Part shown: in pieces, positions 1 to 8,431 of the stretch
Position numbering within the stretch: the first letter of the stretch is position 1
Layout: each line of letters opens with the position of its first letter
NCBI GenBank assembly: GCA_041871065.1
Contig: CP168942.1
Location: forward strand, 278,501-342,500
Source: Weissella confusa
GTDB taxonomy: Bacteria > Bacillota > Bacilli > Lactobacillales > Lactobacillaceae
DNA length: 64,000 nt
Direction: 5' to 3'
Program-made: the position numbers and the translations under genes
The notes under the pieces: generated by a model
Told to the model about the DNA's origin: nothing
The model's database searches: none
The model's input: only the letters and a program-made list of their open reading frames with translations

Positions 1-150
1 TTAAAAACAATACGTTAATTATCTTGCGTCATTACTGTGACACGCCCGCATGGAATTTGGTAGGTAGAGTCGTGATAGAGGTCGAATTAAGAACTTCTTT
101 CAAATCCTTTACCTTCCTTTCCTTTGGTACACCATTATATTAACACCACA

Positions 151-164
151 TGTAACCGCTTACA
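151..164 (-). promoter_or_regulatory. Predicted CcpA cre site near a leftward promoter
   Basis: TGTAACCGCTTACA fits the cre consensus TGWNANCGNTNWCA at every position and is almost a perfect palindrome. On the minus strand a TATAAT box (136-141) lies just beyond it, so the site probably controls a carbon-catabolite gene that starts left of the window. I could not support a coding sequence in bases 1-197. Confidence 0.55.
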
Positions 165-197
165 AGGATAAACCCTTGAAAAAGATGTGATGAATTT

Positions 198-1256
198 TTA
201 GTAGCGCTCAAACGTTGTTACGTGGGGTTTTGGGTCGGTATAACCGGCAGCTAAAAGCTCGATAACTGTCAGCATTTGTTCATCAGACACTAACTTTGGC
301 GCCTCGTTGACTAGCGTGTCATAGACAGTGTCGTAAACGCGACCGTAGTCACCGTGAATGGTTGGAATGACCTTTTCAATGCGATCGCCATTTTGGTTGT
401 AGTAAGTGACGACACCGAAATCTTGTGGTGCATCATCCCCAAATCCAGGCATCCCCGGCATAATCCCGGTCTTCAAATCATATTCTTGTTGATCGATATT
501 GTGCTTGATATACGTGCCCTTGGTACCGTGCAGTACCCACTTAGGGTAGGCGACCACAGCTAGTTCAGTTGCTTGCACCGTAGCTTTGAAAGTATCGCCA
601 TAAAACAGGTTCACTTCAAATTGATCGTCGATGGTAGCGCCAGGTTCGCGTGTGGCACGCAAATCATAGGTTGCACGGTCCGGCGAACCGAAAAGGGCAA
701 CGATTTGATCGGCCAAGTGCACACCGTGCCCGTACCATGAACCGTCGATAGGCGTACCCAGTTTAACGCCGTCGTTAGGGCGATAATGATCCATATGCAA
801 CTCCAGTTCGACCGGACGGCCAACATAACCGGCGTCAAGCACGTGTTGAATCGTCAAAAAGTCACTATCGAAACGACGGTTCTGGAATGGCATAAAGAAG
901 AGTTGGCGTTCACGCGCGATAGTCACAAGCTCCTCAGCTTGGGCTAATGTTTCAACCATTGGCTTGTCGACAAGCACGTTTTTACCAGCAAGTAGCAATT
1001 GCTTAGCAACGTCATAATGACTAGGGGCGGGGGTGACCACCACCACTAAGTCGAGCGACTCATCGTTAATAATGTCAGCGATATCTGTTGAGAATTTTGT
1101 ACCAGTTGCTTCCAAAGCAGCTTGTTCGTCGGGACGCTTGCCCAAGGTGGGGGTTACAACCCGACTAATCTTGAAACGGTCTTGGCGTTCCATTAAATAG
1201 GGGATATGGTAGCGGTTCGTACTTTTACCAAATCCGACGTAGGCAATATTTAACAT
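198..1256 (-). CDS. Gfo/Idh/MocA family NAD(P)-dependent oxidoreductase
   Basis: A 352-aa cytoplasmic oxidoreductase, the usual length for the Gfo/Idh/MocA family, which oxidises or reduces sugars, inositols and related compounds with NAD(P). The N-terminal Rossmann fold starts at residue 2 (NIAYVGFGKST), followed by VVVVTPAPSHYDVA near residue 75 and the family's EKP-type motif as DKPMVE near residue 98. The C-terminal half is the alpha/beta substrate domain (DGSWYGHGVHLADQ). The start at 1256 has a ggaggaa ribosome-binding site 4-5 bases upstream. It is transcribed alone, leftward. The substrate cannot be told from sequence. The family call is firm; the reaction is open. Confidence 0.9.
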   Translation of the reverse strand: MLNIAYVGFGKSTNRYHIPYLMERQDRFKISRVVTPTLGKRPDEQAALEATGTKFSTDIADIINDESLDLVVVVTPAPSHYDVAKQLLLAGKNVLVDKPMVETLAQAEELVTIARERQLFFMPFQNRRFDSDFLTIQHVLDAGYVGRPVELELHMDHYRPNDGVKLGTPIDGSWYGHGVHLADQIVALFGSPDRATYDLRATREPGATIDDQFEVNLFYGDTFKATVQATELAVVAYPKWVLHGTKGTYIKHNIDQQEYDLKTGIMPGMPGFGDDAPQDFGVVTYYNQNGDRIEKVIPTIHGDYGRVYDTVYDTLVNEAPKLVSDEQMLTVIELLAAGYTDPKPHVTTFERY

Positions 1257-1341
1257 ATTTGCGTTCCTCCCTGTATATCGTTAATTCTTCCTGAAGATTG
1301 ACCATAATGCAACTGACATTTCATGAATGAAACAGGACGAT

Positions 1342-1370
1342 TTCAAATTTACGTTTTTGCGCGTTATAAT
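1342..1370 (+). promoter_or_regulatory. Promoter of the NAD(P)HX dehydratase gene
   Basis: A perfect TATAAT (-10) at 1365-1370 lies 33 bases before the ATG at 1403. A weak -35 (TTCAAA, 1342-1347) sits 17 bases upstream. A ribosome-binding site, GGAGAA, lies at 1391-1396. Confidence 0.5.
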
Positions 1371-1402
1371 TAGGTAACACTTACAAAAATTGGAGAAACG
1401 GC

Positions 1403-2248
1403 ATGATTAGTGAATTGAAATCAGAAATATTGCACGAGGTCATTGTGCGTCGACCTGACGACAGCCACAAAGGGACGTTTGGTCGCGTTTTACTAATCGG
1501 GGGTAATATCCAATACGGTGGGGCCATTTTGATGGCAGCCGGTGCGGTTGTTGGCGCTGGCGCAGGGCTAACGACGGTTGCAACGGATTTGATCAATTTG
1601 GCACCGCTACACACGCGTACACCAGAAGCCATGTTTGTGGACTGGCGTAATAACGCGGATTTGATGACAGCGATTGCTAATAACGATGTGATTCTATTAG
1701 GCCCTGGTATGGGGACCGATGGTTTTGCGGTGCAATTAGTGCAACAAGTTTTGCAAGCTGTTACGGAAAACCAAATCTTGATTGTTGATGGTTCAGCATT
1801 GACGATTATGGCTGAGCAGAATATGACGTTCCCACGTGACACGTTCACGATTGTGACGCCACACCAAATGGAGTGGGCACGCTTGAGTGGGGTGCAATTA
1901 AACTATCAAGCAGAGCACCAATTGAATGAGGTACAACGCCAAATTTTGAACATTGATGTGCTAGTTCTTAAGCAACACCACACGATTATCTACACCAAGG
2001 ATGATCAAAAGCAATTGCAAATCGGTGGTGCTTACCAGGCGACTGGTGGGATGGGTGATGTGCTAGCGGGTACAATCGCTGGCTTTACAGCCCAGTTCAA
2101 AGCCAACCCAACCAAGGCTGTGCAAGCGGCCGTTTATGCACACTCAGCAATCGCCGAAGAGATGGCAGGCCACAGTTATGTGGTGAAGCCATCATTCATT
2201 GCTGATTTCTTGCCAAACTACATGGCTCGTATTCAATCAAACCTGTAA
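1403..2248 (+). CDS. nnrD: ADP-dependent NAD(P)H-hydrate dehydratase
   Basis: A 281-aa ribokinase-superfamily enzyme that repairs damaged NAD(P)H by dehydrating the S-form hydrate, using ADP (or ATP) as energy source. Family features are KGTFGRVLLIGG near residue 24, the glycine-rich stretch GAILMAAGAVVGAGAGL, ILLGPGMGTDG near residue 97, DGSALTI near 130, VTPHQMEWARL near 152 and the nucleotide/phosphate motif TGGMGDVLAGTIAGF near 214. In many bacteria this domain is fused to an NAD(P)HX epimerase; here it stands alone, so an epimerase would be encoded elsewhere. The gene has its own promoter and ends at a terminator shared with the convergent symporter gene. Confidence 0.93.
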   Translation: MISELKSEILHEVIVRRPDDSHKGTFGRVLLIGGNIQYGGAILMAAGAVVGAGAGLTTVATDLINLAPLHTRTPEAMFVDWRNNADLMTAIANNDVILLGPGMGTDGFAVQLVQQVLQAVTENQILIVDGSALTIMAEQNMTFPRDTFTIVTPHQMEWARLSGVQLNYQAEHQLNEVQRQILNIDVLVLKQHHTIIYTKDDQKQLQIGGAYQATGGMGDVLAGTIAGFTAQFKANPTKAVQAAVYAHSAIAEEMAGHSYVVKPSFIADFLPNYMARIQSNL

Positions 2249-2257
2249 TAACGACAC

Positions 2258-2297
2258 AAAAAAACGACGTGAATTTTGACATTCACGTCGTTTTTAT
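2258..2297. terminator. Bidirectional intrinsic terminator
   Basis: A perfect 14-bp stem (AAAACGACGTGAAT, 2261-2274, pairing with 2281-2294) around a 6-base loop has A-runs and T-runs on both sides. It serves the rightward nnrD and the leftward symporter gene. Confidence 0.9.
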
Positions 2298-2324
2298 TAA
2301 CTAACTTAATTGTTAACCAAGAAA

Positions 2325-3770
2325 TTACTTCTTGTGACGAGCCTCAACTTCGTGGTTCATCTTGTTAACTTCTTCGTCAGTCAATGGGTACTTCATGATT
2401 ACCAAGATGGCAATAACAGCCATGATGATTGGCAACCAGATCATTGACCATTGCAATCCCATCAAAGCATCAGCTGATTGGATCTTCTTAGTACCGTCAA
2501 ATCCAGTAGCAGCGTTGATGTAACCAGGGATGATACCACCCAAGGCCAAACCAATCTTGAAGAACAATCCCATGATGGCGTTGATGATACCAGCAACACG
2601 CTTACCTGAAGTGTACTCACCATAAGTAACAACTTCAGGAACCAATGACCACATGAATCCAGTAGCTGAAGTCAATCCCCATTGTTGGAAGAAACGACCA
2701 GCGTAACCCATAGCGATGTTTTCAGGGTTCTTAGTCCATGCCCACAAAAGGATAGAACCAACCATGAAAATAGCCAAGAACAAAGCGAAGAATTGCTTCT
2801 TACCAACCTTGGCACGAATCTTAGGCCACAAGAAGACCAAGAAGATTCCAGGAATTGAACCGATCAATGAAATTGAACCGTTCCACTCTGAGTGACCAAT
2901 GTTGTATTGCAAGAAGAATGGCCATACAGTGTTTCCGAAGAACATGAACGTAAAGCCAACCAAGAAGAACAATCCCAAGATTCGCAAAGGCTTGTTACGC
3001 TTCAACTCAGCAAACAAGTCTGAGTACTTTACTTCAGGCTCATCTTCAGCAGGCAAAACGCGTTCCTTCGTCTTTGAGTAAGTAACCATCAAAACCAAGA
3101 ATCCGATAACCATGTATACGGCATAAACCTTGAACCAAGCACCAGCTGATTGAGCTGATGAGTAGTCACCCAAGTTCATGTGGATTCCAAACATTCCGAT
3201 ATCCTTTGACTCGCGACCAACTGACGTAGCCAATTGAACGAAGATAGGGAAGCAAGTGTAAACCAACAAGTTCGCGATGTTAGCCAACGTCATACGAACC
3301 GTCGTCAACTTTGCGATTTCATCGTTATCACGCGTCAATGATGCGTTCAAGGCACCATATGGAATGTTAACGAATGAGTAAACCATGGCCGTTGCCATAT
3401 ATGACAAGAAGGCATATGGTACCTTAAATGCAGGGAACCATTGTCCAACTGGCAAGAACAAGCAGGCAGCCAAGATAACTAGCGGAATACCGAAGTTACG
3501 TAGGTAAGGCAAGTACTTTCCACCCTTAGGATGTGACTTGTCGACCGTAGCACCTACCCAAGGATCCCAAACAACGTTGATCCAACGAACAACCAAGAAA
3601 ATCGTGGCACCAGCCGCAGCTGAAATACCGTTAACCGTAGTAAGGAAGAATAGCAAGAATCCACCAACAGTACCGAAAACCAAGTTTTGAGCGAAGTCAC
3701 ACAAACCATATGAGATTCGATCCATCAGTGTAAGCTTAGCAAATTCGTCCTTTTGAACTTTTGCATCCAT
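2325..3770 (-). CDS. GPH family glycoside/pentoside/hexuronide:cation symporter
   Basis: A 481-aa integral membrane sugar symporter with about 12 hydrophobic segments. The N-terminus (DRISYGLCDFAQNLVFG, near residue 18) and the WDPWVGATVDKSHPKGGKY region near residue 68 are hallmarks of the GPH family (MelB, XylP, LacS transport domain). There is no C-terminal IIA-like domain as in LacS. Codon choice is extremely biased (TTG, AAG, CAA, GGT), so it is probably highly expressed. A perfect cre site lies about 100 bases upstream, which implies CcpA control. The substrate is undetermined; XylP-like xylosides or another pentoside are plausible, but no glycosidase is adjacent to help. Confidence 0.9.
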   Translation of the reverse strand: MDAKVQKDEFAKLTLMDRISYGLCDFAQNLVFGTVGGFLLFFLTTVNGISAAAGATIFLVVRWINVVWDPWVGATVDKSHPKGGKYLPYLRNFGIPLVILAACLFLPVGQWFPAFKVPYAFLSYMATAMVYSFVNIPYGALNASLTRDNDEIAKLTTVRMTLANIANLLVYTCFPIFVQLATSVGRESKDIGMFGIHMNLGDYSSAQSAGAWFKVYAVYMVIGFLVLMVTYSKTKERVLPAEDEPEVKYSDLFAELKRNKPLRILGLFFLVGFTFMFFGNTVWPFFLQYNIGHSEWNGSISLIGSIPGIFLVFLWPKIRAKVGKKQFFALFLAIFMVGSILLWAWTKNPENIAMGYAGRFFQQWGLTSATGFMWSLVPEVVTYGEYTSGKRVAGIINAIMGLFFKIGLALGGIIPGYINAATGFDGTKKIQSADALMGLQWSMIWLPIIMAVIAILVIMKYPLTDEEVNKMNHEVEARHKK

Positions 3771-3866
3771 GAAAAGCTAACTCCTGTGTATTAAAAATGT
3801 AATTGCTTAATGCTTGTTCATAATATCACTAGAAAATACGAAAAAGCGGAAATTTACAAAGCGTTC

Positions 3867-3880
3867 TGTAAGCGTTCACA
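3867..3880 (-). promoter_or_regulatory. CcpA cre site of the GPH symporter gene
   Basis: TGTAAGCGTTCACA matches the cre consensus in full on both strands. It lies about 97 bases upstream of the symporter ATG. A TATTAT -10 candidate on the minus strand falls between them, so the cre is upstream of the core promoter. It could instead act on the rightward pepV promoter (-10 TATAAT, 3973-3978). Confidence 0.65.
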
Positions 3881-4011
3881 ATTGATATTGAACATGAAGA
3901 AAATATGACTGACAGAAGGTTAGCCATCATGCATAATATTGATTAAAGTCTGCATTTCTTTATAAAATGGCGTATAATTACAACCAATATGACAGTGGAG
4001 GTCAATGAGAT

Positions 4012-5433
4012 ATGACAACGCAATGGCGTGCAGAAGCATTGAAGTATGAAGACGAATTGTTGACAGACTTGAAGGAGATGTTGGCAATTAAGTCAGTTCG
4101 TGATGACGAGGCTGCAACGGAAGATGCACCTTTGGGACCTGGTCCTAAGGAAGCTTTGTTGAAGTTCGAAGAATTTGCTAAGCGTGACGGATTCCGCACG
4201 GGTAACTACAAGAACTTGGTTGCCTACGCAGAATTGGGACCTGAAGACGCTGAAGAGACTGTTGCAATTATCGGTCACTTGGACGTTATGCCAGCCGGTG
4301 ATGGTTGGACAAAGGATCCATGGTCTCCAGTAATTGAAGATGGTCGTTTGTATGCCCGTGGTGCATCAGATGATAAGGGACCTTCATTCACTGCTTACTA
4401 TGCAATGAAGATGATCAAGGACTTGAACTTGGACTTGAAGCGCAAGTTGGTTTTGGTTATGGGTATCGATGAAGAGTCTGACTGGACTGGTATGGATGAG
4501 TTCTTTGAGGACTACGGTATGCCAACGATGGGATTCTCACCTGACGCTGAATTCCCAATCATCAACGGTGAAAAGGGTAACGTTTCAATCGTAACGCGCT
4601 TTGCTGGTACGCAAGGTGGTTCATTGAAGTTGGTTTCATTCTCAGCCGGTTCACGTCCAAACATGGTGCCTGGAACTGCTGTTGCTGTTGTTGAAGCCGC
4701 AGATACTGCTGCTTTGGTTTCAGCTATGGATGCTTACTTGGCCGCTGAAAAGCGTGTTAAGGGTGAAGCTAAGGTTGATGGTAACCAAGTGACATTTACT
4801 TTCTATGGAAAGCAAGTTCACGGTGCGATGCCTGAAACTGGTGAAAACGCTGGTACTTACTTGGCTAACTTCTTGCAAGACCAAGACTTTGGTGGCAACG
4901 CTAAGGGCTTCTTGACGTTCTTGGGAACGCAATTGCACGATGACACGGTTGCTGAAAAGATTGGTGCTAAGACGCACGATGATTTGATGCACGACTTGTC
5001 AATGAACGTTGGTATCCAACGCTTTACTGATGGAGAAGATGGCTTCGTAAACACGAACTTCCGTTACCCACAAAACACGACGGCCGAAGAAATCGAAGGT
5101 CACGTGGCTGCCTCATTGCCAGCAGGCTTTGAAGCAACGGCTAAGCAAGAAGGTCACGCACAAGTGCCTCACTACGTTCCTGGTGATGATCCACTAGTTA
5201 AGACGTTGTTGCAAGTTTACCGTGATCAAACTGGTTTGCCAGCTGGTGAGCAAGTTATCGGTGGTGGTACGTTCGGTCGTTTGTTGGAGCGTGGTGTTGC
5301 CTTTGGTGCCATGTTCGAAGGTGTGCCTGATACGATGCACCAAGCAGACGAATTCTACCCAGTTTCAGATTTGACGCGTGCAATGGCAATCTTTGCACAA
5401 TCAATGTACGAATTGGCTAACGTCGAAGACTAA
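4012..5433 (+). CDS. pepV: Dipeptidase PepV (M20 metallopeptidase)
   Basis: A 473-aa cytoplasmic dinuclear zinc dipeptidase that completes breakdown of imported peptides, typical in length for lactobacillar PepV (about 470). Zinc and catalytic motifs are visible: IGHLDVMPAGDGW near residue 88, YARGASDDKGP near 115 (bridging Asp), GIDEESDWTG near 150 (catalytic Glu-Glu), the GGGTFGR loop near 421, and the C-terminal PDTMHQADEF zinc His near 442. GGAGGT at 3997-4002 and TATAAT at 3973-3978 support this start. Codon bias indicates high expression. Together with the Opp transporter at 31-37 kb it supports peptide nutrition. Confidence 0.96.
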   Translation: MTTQWRAEALKYEDELLTDLKEMLAIKSVRDDEAATEDAPLGPGPKEALLKFEEFAKRDGFRTGNYKNLVAYAELGPEDAEETVAIIGHLDVMPAGDGWTKDPWSPVIEDGRLYARGASDDKGPSFTAYYAMKMIKDLNLDLKRKLVLVMGIDEESDWTGMDEFFEDYGMPTMGFSPDAEFPIINGEKGNVSIVTRFAGTQGGSLKLVSFSAGSRPNMVPGTAVAVVEAADTAALVSAMDAYLAAEKRVKGEAKVDGNQVTFTFYGKQVHGAMPETGENAGTYLANFLQDQDFGGNAKGFLTFLGTQLHDDTVAEKIGAKTHDDLMHDLSMNVGIQRFTDGEDGFVNTNFRYPQNTTAEEIEGHVAASLPAGFEATAKQEGHAQVPHYVPGDDPLVKTLLQVYRDQTGLPAGEQVIGGGTFGRLLERGVAFGAMFEGVPDTMHQADEFYPVSDLTRAMAIFAQSMYELANVED

Positions 5434-5445
5434 TTTAAGCAAAAT

Positions 5446-5484
5446 AAAAAGCACTCGCAAAATTGTTTGCGAGTGCTTTTTTTA
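5446..5484. terminator. Bidirectional intrinsic terminator after pepV
   Basis: AAAAGCACTCGCAAA pairs with TTTGCGAGTGCTTTT around a short loop, followed by a T-run. A-runs on the other side let it also end the convergent gene, whose stop is at 5485. Confidence 0.9.
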
Positions 5485-6495
5485 TTAGTCATGCATTACA
5501 ATTTGATATTCGCGCATCTTTTGGCGACGCAAAATCGTGTAGTAGGCAACGGCCCAGGCGGCGATTGTCACGACAACCACAACGAAGGCAATTGGCGTCC
5601 AGGCGAATTGATAGGCCGCCTTTGGCAAAACATCATCGGCGAGATTGCTTGCCTTTACAGCAACCGTTTGAACGACATTAATCGTTTGGTTACCTTGATC
5701 AGGCGCGATGTTCTTTTCAGTTGAGGAAGGTGTTTTAACACTCGGCACGTTAGCCGTATTGGTCTCAGTGGCCGTTTGTTGGGCTGGAACGACGTGAATG
5801 CTAGTCTTAACGACATCCCCATTAGTTTCAGAAACGTTCGTGGCATTCGCAGTTGATTGTGAGTGCGTACTAGTTGTTGCTGAAACGGGGGCTTTTTCGT
5901 TCGTCGAAACTTGTACCTTATTACCGGCTTCCTCAGAAGGTGTCGTTGCATCACTACCAACCGCTTCGACAACCTTTTCAGCCGGCTTAGTGGCATGTGA
6001 GCCGTTATCGACAATTGAAATGTCCGTCATTAATTGGACAAGGTCAGTGCTAGTGCTAGGTAAAGCACTAGCAACTGATGAGGCTGCCGAAGTTGCTGAA
6101 GTTAACAACGACTTTTCGCCAGGCAAAACCGCGGGTAGGCTAATGTTCAAATCTGTTTCACTTGAGGTAACGACATCGACAGCTGAAGAATCAATGTCGG
6201 CTGTACTTGCGCTGGTCACGGAAGCTGCTGGTGCCGCTGAATCAATCGCTGAACTTGGTAATACAATGAACAATGGTTCATCGACAGCCTCTGATGTCAC
6301 GACGCTCGATTCGGTGCTAGCAGGTGTTGATGTTGAATCAGGTGCTGACGGCTCGCTGATAGCTGAATCGGCAACTGAAGTCGCTGTGGTTGTATTCGGA
6401 ATGTTTTGCGTTGCTGTATCTGCAAAACCAGTCGTTGTTGTCAGCGTTGTGCCGGCGACAGCGACTAACAATGCGAGTTTGGTTGCCCTTTGCAT
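5485..6495 (-). CDS. Secreted, membrane-anchored Ser/Thr/Val-rich protein
   Basis: A 336-aa protein that I do not recognise. It has a signal peptide (LALLVAVAGTTLTTTTGFADT, about residues 7-27), a long low-complexity middle rich in Ser, Thr, Val, Ala and Asp without repeats of fixed length, and one C-terminal membrane helix (about 298-322, WTPIAFVVVVVTIAAWAVAYY) followed by a basic tail (RRQKMR). This is a type I surface-protein layout, but there is no LPxTG motif before the helix, so it is probably held by the membrane helix and not sortase. The middle has no globular appearance and could be an extracellular stalk or spacer. Confidence 0.7.
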   Translation of the reverse strand: MQRATKLALLVAVAGTTLTTTTGFADTATQNIPNTTTATSVADSAISEPSAPDSTSTPASTESSVVTSEAVDEPLFIVLPSSAIDSAAPAASVTSASTADIDSSAVDVVTSSETDLNISLPAVLPGEKSLLTSATSAASSVASALPSTSTDLVQLMTDISIVDNGSHATKPAEKVVEAVGSDATTPSEEAGNKVQVSTNEKAPVSATTSTHSQSTANATNVSETNGDVVKTSIHVVPAQQTATETNTANVPSVKTPSSTEKNIAPDQGNQTINVVQTVAVKASNLADDVLPKAAYQFAWTPIAFVVVVVTIAAWAVAYYTILRRQKMREYQIVMHD

Positions 6496-6661
6496 AATTA
6501 GCCGTCTCCTTTATCAATCTAAGACAATTATTTCCTTTTTATACTAACACTTTGTCAGTGTCAAAAGGCGGAATGCACAGTCTGTCTATAAAAAATTCAA
6601 AAAAAGTTCACAATTCAAAACGGATTTATTACCGACGATAAGTTTTGTTTTAGGTTGGTTG

Positions 6662-6679
6662 TGTTACAATTATGTAACA
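6662..6679. promoter_or_regulatory. Inverted repeat over the DUF1002 gene promoter
   Basis: TGTTAC-6 nt-GTAACA is a perfect inverted repeat. It covers a TACAAT -10 candidate (6665-6670), 24 bases before the start codon. Its location suits a repressor operator; the regulator is unknown. Confidence 0.4.
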
Positions 6680-6702
6680 TAATATTCGAGGAGATTTTAA
6701 CC

Positions 6703-7704
6703 ATGAAAACGAGTAAGGTTATCACGACAATTTTGTTGGCAACATCATTGATTGGTGCAACGGCAGTCACAACGACTGTGTTTGTCACACCAACAGCCGT
6801 GGTTTCAGCGGCCGGTACGACAAATGTGCAAAATCGTGCCTTGTCAAAGTCATATGTTGTGTACGGTGCAGGTGCATCTGATCAGTCTACGTTGGCTTCA
6901 ACGCTAGGCGTAACGGATAATTACACCAAGTTAACGACAACTGGTGCTGACGCAGCGACATACTTGAACATTTCAGGTGTTGCGGATAGCGCTATGATTA
7001 GTTCAGTATCAATTGCGCCAGCTGAACCTGGTACTGGCACGTTGGTTAATATTAAGGACTATAACGGGCAAAACAACATTACCCAAGTGACGTCACAACA
7101 ATACGCGATGGCGGCAACGATGGCTGGTGTGAACGATGTCATCATCACGGTAACAGCTAACTCAAAGGTTTCTGGTGAGGCCGCATTGGCTGGTGTGTAC
7201 AAGGCATTGGCCACTGATGGGATTAATTTGGATGAAAGCAACACGACGGCAGCCAATGACATGTTGAGTGCAACACAAACGGCGGTTAACGAAAATGCTA
7301 ATGACAGTAGCTACCCTGGTAAGCTAACGTCAGCGGTTACCACAACGGCCGGCGAATTGGCTGAGAAGAAGCAAGATGGTACAAACATTACGGTCAACAT
7401 TGCGATCAACCAATTGAACGTTAACTTGGACAAGCAAGGCATTGCTGGTAAGACTTCTGAAGCAGCGGTACAACAAATGGGTCAAGCTTTGGTTGGTGTG
7501 GCGAACGCCCCAATTTCAGACTCAAAGGCCTTTGTTGATAACGCTAAGGACTTGTCTAATAAGCTTGAAAATTCAGCAGGTGATATCATGGCTAAGGCCA
7601 AGGATTTCGCGAACTCTGAAGATGTGAAGGAAGCGGCCAACTGGTTCGTGACGAACATTTGGAACCCATTGGTTAACTTCTTCAAGGGACTGTTCAACAA
7701 GTAG
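6703..7704 (+). CDS. DUF1002 family (YpuA-like) secreted protein
   Basis: A 333-aa exported protein resembling the DUF1002/YpuA family, whose function is unknown. The start at 6703 is chosen because GAGGAG (6688-6693) precedes it and because it gives a classic signal peptide (MKTSKVITTILLATSLIGATA, cleavage probably after VVSA near residue 36). Family-like features are SKSYVVYGAGASD near residue 47, a middle region with VNIAINQLNVNL near 230, and a C-terminal amphipathic end (WFVTNIWNPLVNFFKGLF). An in-frame ATG 48 bases upstream has no ribosome-binding site. It has no cysteine and no membrane anchor, so it may be released or bound to the cell envelope. Confidence 0.75.
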   Translation: MKTSKVITTILLATSLIGATAVTTTVFVTPTAVVSAAGTTNVQNRALSKSYVVYGAGASDQSTLASTLGVTDNYTKLTTTGADAATYLNISGVADSAMISSVSIAPAEPGTGTLVNIKDYNGQNNITQVTSQQYAMAATMAGVNDVIITVTANSKVSGEAALAGVYKALATDGINLDESNTTAANDMLSATQTAVNENANDSSYPGKLTSAVTTTAGELAEKKQDGTNITVNIAINQLNVNLDKQGIAGKTSEAAVQQMGQALVGVANAPISDSKAFVDNAKDLSNKLENSAGDIMAKAKDFANSEDVKEAANWFVTNIWNPLVNFFKGLFNK

Positions 7705-7786
7705 TTCTAAGACTGGTCAAACGTTGCGCACAGAATCATAGTTTCATCCTGTATCCTAATGGAAATTAGACGCAGGAGGGTTGGCT

Positions 7787-8332
7787 ATGAGTGCGGTTAT
7801 AATTTACGATACAAAATATGGACATACCGCAACTTATGCCGCTTGGATTGCAGAGGAGTTGCACATCAGCAAATATCGTTTAGACGAAATCGGCGCTTTA
7901 GACTTGTCGACGTACGATACGATTATCTTTGGTGGACCGATTTTTAATGGCCATATTAAGATTGCAAACTTGATTAATAGTGAGTTGGCTAATCTGAATG
8001 CTTGCGAAATCATCTTTTTCTCGGTTGGGTTACACCCGATTGATCGTGAATATTTTAGAAGTATATGCACGCAAAACTTTGATTATCCGGCACAACAGCG
8101 CGTCCATTTTTACCAATTACAAGGCGCTGTTAATCCTGAAAAGTTAAAATGGTGGCACAGGTTGATGGTTTGGTTTATAAAAAAGTTTGATCACGACATC
8201 AACCAACAACATATTCAAGGGTTGGAAGAGACGAAAAACCATCGCATTGATTTGCCACAACGTTTCCGCCCACTTGTCGCACCAATTGTGGCGGAGGTGC
8301 GACGCCACGAACGGGCAATTTCATTACAATAA
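7787..8332 (+). CDS. Flavodoxin-domain protein (HemG/protoporphyrinogen oxidase-like)
   Basis: A 181-aa cytoplasmic flavodoxin-fold protein. The FMN phosphate loop is visible at the N-terminus (IYDTKYGHTATYA, residues 5-17) and the second flavin loop as FGGPIFNGH near residue 45. The C-terminal extension (EKLKWWHRLMVWFIKKF) resembles HemG-like long-chain flavodoxins. No haem biosynthesis gene is nearby, so a general redox role is as likely as protoporphyrinogen oxidation. AGGAGGG at 7774-7780 places the start at ATG 7787; a TTG at 7781 is too close to it. The gene is alone and has its own terminator. Confidence 0.78.
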   Translation: MSAVIIYDTKYGHTATYAAWIAEELHISKYRLDEIGALDLSTYDTIIFGGPIFNGHIKIANLINSELANLNACEIIFFSVGLHPIDREYFRSICTQNFDYPAQQRVHFYQLQGAVNPEKLKWWHRLMVWFIKKFDHDINQQHIQGLEETKNHRIDLPQRFRPLVAPIVAEVRRHERAISLQ

Positions 8333-8336
8333 GGAT

Positions 8337-8372
8337 AACCAGACGAACCGCTTGGGACGTCTGGTTTTTTAG
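8337..8372 (+). terminator. Intrinsic terminator
   Basis: AACCAGACG (8337-8345) pairs with CGTCTGGTT (8358-8366), followed by a T-run. It lies directly after the flavodoxin-like gene. Confidence 0.85.
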
Positions 8373-8431
8373 TGTGTACCACGGTATGATTAAGGGGTGA
8401 TACAGCCTGGGGATAATTGGGGGACTAAGAC

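Noticed and set aside
1..120. Minus-strand frame of 23 codons starting TTG near 100
   Set aside because: It is preceded by an AAGGAAGG-like sequence but stops after 23 codons and matches nothing; it may be part of a leader.
1381..1848. 155-aa frame antisense to nnrD
   Set aside because: Shadow frame of the well-supported nnrD gene; no ribosome-binding site or family resemblance.
5798..6547. 249-aa frame opposite the serine-rich protein
   Set aside because: Low-complexity Ser/Val/Thr composition mirrors the coding strand; the minus-strand protein has a signal peptide, membrane anchor and ribosome-binding site.
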